From the NCBI GenBank assembly GCA_018263585.1, contig JAANWZ010000092.1:1-34327 (forward strand): a DNA stretch of 34,327 bases. Direction: 5' to 3'. Position numbers and translations under genes: made by a program. The DNA is from Calditrichota bacterium. GTDB lineage: Bacteria; Electryoneota; Electryoneia; Electryoneales; Electryoneaceae. Each line of letters begins with the position of its first letter. Position 1 is the first letter of the stretch. Positions 31,465 through 34,327 of this stretch are shown in pieces. The notes beneath the pieces were generated by a model. That model was given only the letters and a program-made list of their open reading frames with translations. It was not told where the DNA came from and did not search any database.

Positions 31465-34086
31465 ATGAACGCGCACCGGAGACAACAGAACCGCCCGCGC
31501 ACCGTTACCGGCGTGCTGCTCGTCGCCGGCGTGCTGCTTGCGCTGGCCGGCTGGTTGATGCCGGTCGCGGCGGCGGCGCAGTCGGCCGACGACTGCCTGA
31601 TGTGTCACGCCGACCTCGACCTCGAGTCGCTGGACGGCGAGAAGGTGGGCGTCAGCGAGCAGGACTACCGGAGCAGCGTGCACGGGTTCCTCGACTGCAT
31701 CGACTGCCACGCGCAGCCGGGCGCGGATTGGGAGGAGATGCCGCACTTCGAGGTGTACCGCCCGGTTCGCTGCACGATGTGCCACGACGATGCGGCGGCG
31801 AGCTACGAGATCAGCTTTCACGGGCAGGCGCTCGCCCGCGGCAACCGGCGCGCCCCCGACTGCGCCGAGTGCCACGGGATCAACCAGAACCCGCACCGGC
31901 TGCAGGCGCTCGGCAACGGGGTCACCGAGAGCGCGTGCCGCCAGTGTCACGTGCGAGAGACGCGGGCTTATCGCGGCAGCGTGCACCAGGTCGCGCACGC
32001 CGAGGGCAAGGCGAGCCCGGGCTGCGTCACCTGCCACCCGACCCACGGCGCGAAGCTGCCGCCGTCCGCCGGCGCGGTGAACACACTCTGCCTCGACTGC
32101 CACGAGCACGCGATGGAGTCTGTCGAGATCGGTGGACACCCGTTCGGCGAGACCGAGCAGGGTGTGATCAACTGCACGTCCTGCCATGACGTGCACGCGA
32201 CCCACATCCCGGCGGTCGATTCCGGCACGTTGCAGGCGTGCGTGAACTGCCACGACGGCTACGAGCAGCAGTTTGCAGGGTCCGTGCACGAGCAGCTGCT
32301 CGCCTCCGGGCGGATGAACTGTCTCTCCTGCCACAAAACGCACCAGGTGACGGACGCGGACGCGAGCGCCGACTTCGGCTGCGGCCAGTGCCACCAGGAG
32401 GCGGAGGAAGTCTATCGCACGAGCGCGCACCGGCTCGCCCGTCTCCACGGCGACGAGATCGCCGCCGAGTGCGCGGACTGCCATCACGGGCACCACATCC
32501 TCCCGGCGACCGACCCGGACAGCCCGGTGTTTCACCGCAACATCCCGGAAACGTGCGGCGAATGTCACACCGACAACACGGTGATCACCACCGACTACGT
32601 CCGGCTCCCGATCAGTCTCCCGAGCTACAGCCAGTCGGTGCACGGCAGGGGCCTGCAGCAGGGGAAACCGACCGCGGTGTGCACCGACTGTCACGGCAGC
32701 CACAACCTGCAGTCGGCGAACGCGCCGACGAGCACGGTATCCCGCGAGAATTTGACGCAGACGTGCGGGCAGTGCCACGAGCAGGTCGCGGAGAAGTACT
32801 CGGTGTCTGTGCACGGACGCGCGGTGCAGCACGGGATCAAGGACTCCCCCGACTGCACCGACTGCCACGACGAGCACCTGATCCTCGACACGTCCGACCC
32901 GCAGTCGCCGGTGAACCCGGGCAACATCAGCAGCATCGTCTGCCGCGACTGCCACGAGGACGTGGAGATGGCGGCCCGTTACGGTCTCCCGCGGGAGGTC
33001 GTCGCCAGCTACCTCGACAGTTACCACGGGTGGGCGATCCGGCGCGGCGGGAAGACGGTCGCCGCCTGCGAGGACTGCCACAACACGCACGAAATCCGCT
33101 CCGTGCTCGACCCGGAGTCATCGATCCATCCGGGCAACGTGGTGAAGACGTGCGCGCGCTGCCACGAGCAGTCGAATCCGACGTTCGCACGCAGTTACAG
33201 CCACATCGCCGCCCGCGACAAAATGATGGTTCACGACTACGTGCGCATCGTCTATATCGTACTGATCGCGGTCGTGCTCGGCGGGATGCTGATACACAAC
33301 GTGATCATCCTGCTCAAGTATTTCCGCAAGAGCTACCGGCGGCACGTGAAACGGCCCGCGGTCGTGCGCATGACCCGCAGCGAAATCTGGCAGCACATTC
33401 TGCTCGCGATCTCGTTCACCGGGCTTGCGATCACCGGGTTCGCGCTCCGTTTCCCTGACCAGTGGTGGGCCAACCTGCTCGGCGATCTCGGGATGAACGA
33501 AGAGTCCCGGCGGCTGATCCACCGAGTGCTCGCGGGGTTGCTCGTCGCGACGTCGGTCTATCACGTGCTCTACCTGATCCTCACCGGCCGCGGGCGGCTG
33601 CTGCTGCGCGCGCTGTTCCCGAAGGTGAAGGACTTCCGCCGCGCGTGGGACCAGTTTTCCTACTACGTCGGCTGGAAGAAGCGAGCCCCCGCGCACGGCA
33701 TGTTCGACTACACGCAGAAGGCGGAATACTGGGCGCTCGTATGGGGTACGGTCGTGATGGGCGTGACCGGCGTCGTGCTCATGTTCCCGGATCTCGTCAC
33801 CTCGATGCTGCCCGCGTGGGCGATTCGGGTCAGTGAGACGATACACTTCTACGAAGCGATCCTCGCCGTCGGCGCGATCATCATCTGGCACTTCTTCTTC
33901 ACGATCTTCATCCCGCGCGAGTATCCGATGAGCTGGATCTGGATCACCGGCCGGATGGAGAGGGATGAGTGGGAGCACCACCACCGGGAGGAAGTTGACG
34001 AACTGGGGAGGGAGCCGGCGTCGCTCCCGCCGAAGAAACAGGACGCGCAAGGAGAGCCCCCTGATGACGTCGATGCGGTTGCATAG
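31465..34086 (+). CDS. 19-heme cytochrome fused to cytochrome-b membrane domain (CbcL-like quinol oxidoreductase)
   Basis: 873 residues in two parts. After a signal or anchor (about 14-38), residues 42-580 carry 19 CxxCH motifs, from CLMCH to CARCH, facing the periplasm. From about residue 590 come five hydrophobic helices (about 591-619, 641-662, 685-708, 753-776, 793-818) with buried His (IWQHILL, LIHRVLAG, YHVLYL, IIIWHFFF) as in di-heme cytochrome b of hydrogenase or formate dehydrogenase type; the tail is charged and cytoplasmic. The layout matches Geobacter CbcL, which has 9 hemes plus a b-type domain and passes quinol electrons to the periplasm; here the heme part is doubled. No ribosome site is evident: the heptamer array ends seven bases before the ATG. 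Confidence 0.9.
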   Translation: MNAHRRQQNRPRTVTGVLLVAGVLLALAGWLMPVAAAAQSADDCLMCHADLDLESLDGEKVGVSEQDYRSSVHGFLDCIDCHAQPGADWEEMPHFEVYRPVRCTMCHDDAAASYEISFHGQALARGNRRAPDCAECHGINQNPHRLQALGNGVTESACRQCHVRETRAYRGSVHQVAHAEGKASPGCVTCHPTHGAKLPPSAGAVNTLCLDCHEHAMESVEIGGHPFGETEQGVINCTSCHDVHATHIPAVDSGTLQACVNCHDGYEQQFAGSVHEQLLASGRMNCLSCHKTHQVTDADASADFGCGQCHQEAEEVYRTSAHRLARLHGDEIAAECADCHHGHHILPATDPDSPVFHRNIPETCGECHTDNTVITTDYVRLPISLPSYSQSVHGRGLQQGKPTAVCTDCHGSHNLQSANAPTSTVSRENLTQTCGQCHEQVAEKYSVSVHGRAVQHGIKDSPDCTDCHDEHLILDTSDPQSPVNPGNISSIVCRDCHEDVEMAARYGLPREVVASYLDSYHGWAIRRGGKTVAACEDCHNTHEIRSVLDPESSIHPGNVVKTCARCHEQSNPTFARSYSHIAARDKMMVHDYVRIVYIVLIAVVLGGMLIHNVIILLKYFRKSYRRHVKRPAVVRMTRSEIWQHILLAISFTGLAITGFALRFPDQWWANLLGDLGMNEESRRLIHRVLAGLLVATSVYHVLYLILTGRGRLLLRALFPKVKDFRRAWDQFSYYVGWKKRAPAHGMFDYTQKAEYWALVWGTVVMGVTGVVLMFPDLVTSMLPAWAIRVSETIHFYEAILAVGAIIIWHFFFTIFIPREYPMSWIWITGRMERDEWEHHHREEVDELGREPASLPPKKQDAQGEPPDDVDAVA

Positions 34087-34327
34087 ACGTGCGGCACAGG
34101 CCCGCGGTTGCTCATCAAGCGCGGTCTCGGACGCTTCGTACCGGGCTCATGCCCGCGGGGACGGCCCGAAGGGCGTCACCGCGGCTGATCCGCCGGTGTA
34201 TGAAACCCGGGGCAAGCCCCGGGCCACCCGACCCTGTCTCGTGCCCGCGCTTGCTTGTCAAGCGCGGCGCATTCCGGGGACGCTTGCTGGCAAGCGTCCC
34301 CGAAGCTCCGGCCGTGCGGACAGATCG
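34087..34327. repeat. intergenic palindromic repeats at window end
   Basis: The long composite repeat (34148-34229), a CGCGCTTGCTTG/CAAAGCGCG copy (34238-34268) matching the window's first bases, and a GGGGACGCTTGC palindrome (34277-34302). No gene starts before the end. Confidence 0.8.

Noticed and set aside
30938-31502. Minus-strand open frames encoding a repeated seven-residue peptide (MSDVRCQ)
   Set aside because: The array has a seven-base period, so 21 bases give seven residues in every frame. All three minus frames are open simply because the unit lacks stops on that strand; there is no ribosome site or real protein flank.
30946-33090. 714-residue minus-strand frame opposite the 19-heme gene
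   Set aside because: Shadow frame that also reads through the heptamer array and palindromic repeats; the plus strand has 19 heme motifs and membrane helices.

Overview
The window comes from a GC-rich, double-membraned, flagellated bacterium. Two lipoprotein cytochromes, a predicted outer-membrane barrel, dTDP-sugar genes and flagellar genes support a diderm. A large multiheme cytochrome locus points to anaerobic or facultative respiration with extracellular electron acceptors. Gene content and repeat-filled gaps would suit a deep-branching environmental lineage, but nothing here fixes the phylum.

Layout. 1-6000: central metabolism and wall precursors, with pckA converging on a transketolase, then an atypical SDR and dapF. 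5947-6867: a 0.9 kb gene-free stretch with an array of short GCACGGTT repeats and two terminator-like hairpins, ending in a strong promoter and tRNA-Pro(CGG). 6997-9992 (minus strand): a DnaJ-type chaperone, then a flagellar group of an apparent flagellin/FliD chimera under a sigma-28 promoter, fliS and a FlgM-like gene with a duplicated sigma-binding motif. 10516-12924: an HD-type protein diverging from pdxS-pdxT (PLP synthase). 13213-17992 (minus): the arginine genes argB-argD-argC-argJ. 18799-19443: a decayed fusion of a glycosyltransferase fragment and IS110-type transposase pieces. 19654-22026 (minus): rfbA and rfbB, then tRNA-Leu(CAA) and an IsdG-like monooxygenase.

23137-34086 (plus): the most distinctive part. 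A regulator joining a low-molecular-weight phosphatase-like domain, a four-cysteine PAS domain, a sigma-54 AAA+ domain and a Fis-type HTH precedes a small unknown gene and six electron-transfer genes: a 9-heme lipoprotein with a collagen-like linker, a predicted beta-barrel, an 11-heme cytochrome (start overlapping the barrel's stop), a 5-7-heme lipoprotein, a 4-heme c554-like cytochrome, and a 19-heme protein ending in a five-helix cytochrome-b-like membrane domain. I count 48 CxxCH motifs. The simplest reading is a quinol-to-surface path: the 19-heme/cytochrome-b protein takes electrons from quinol, soluble cytochromes cross the periplasm, and the barrel/multiheme complex carries them through the outer membrane. 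A tandem array of 38 heptanucleotide units ends 7 bases before the start codon of the 19-heme gene.

Gaps between genes are packed with several families of short palindromic repeats that recur across the window in different combinations. Many long open frames opposite real genes are by-products of the high GC content and were left out.
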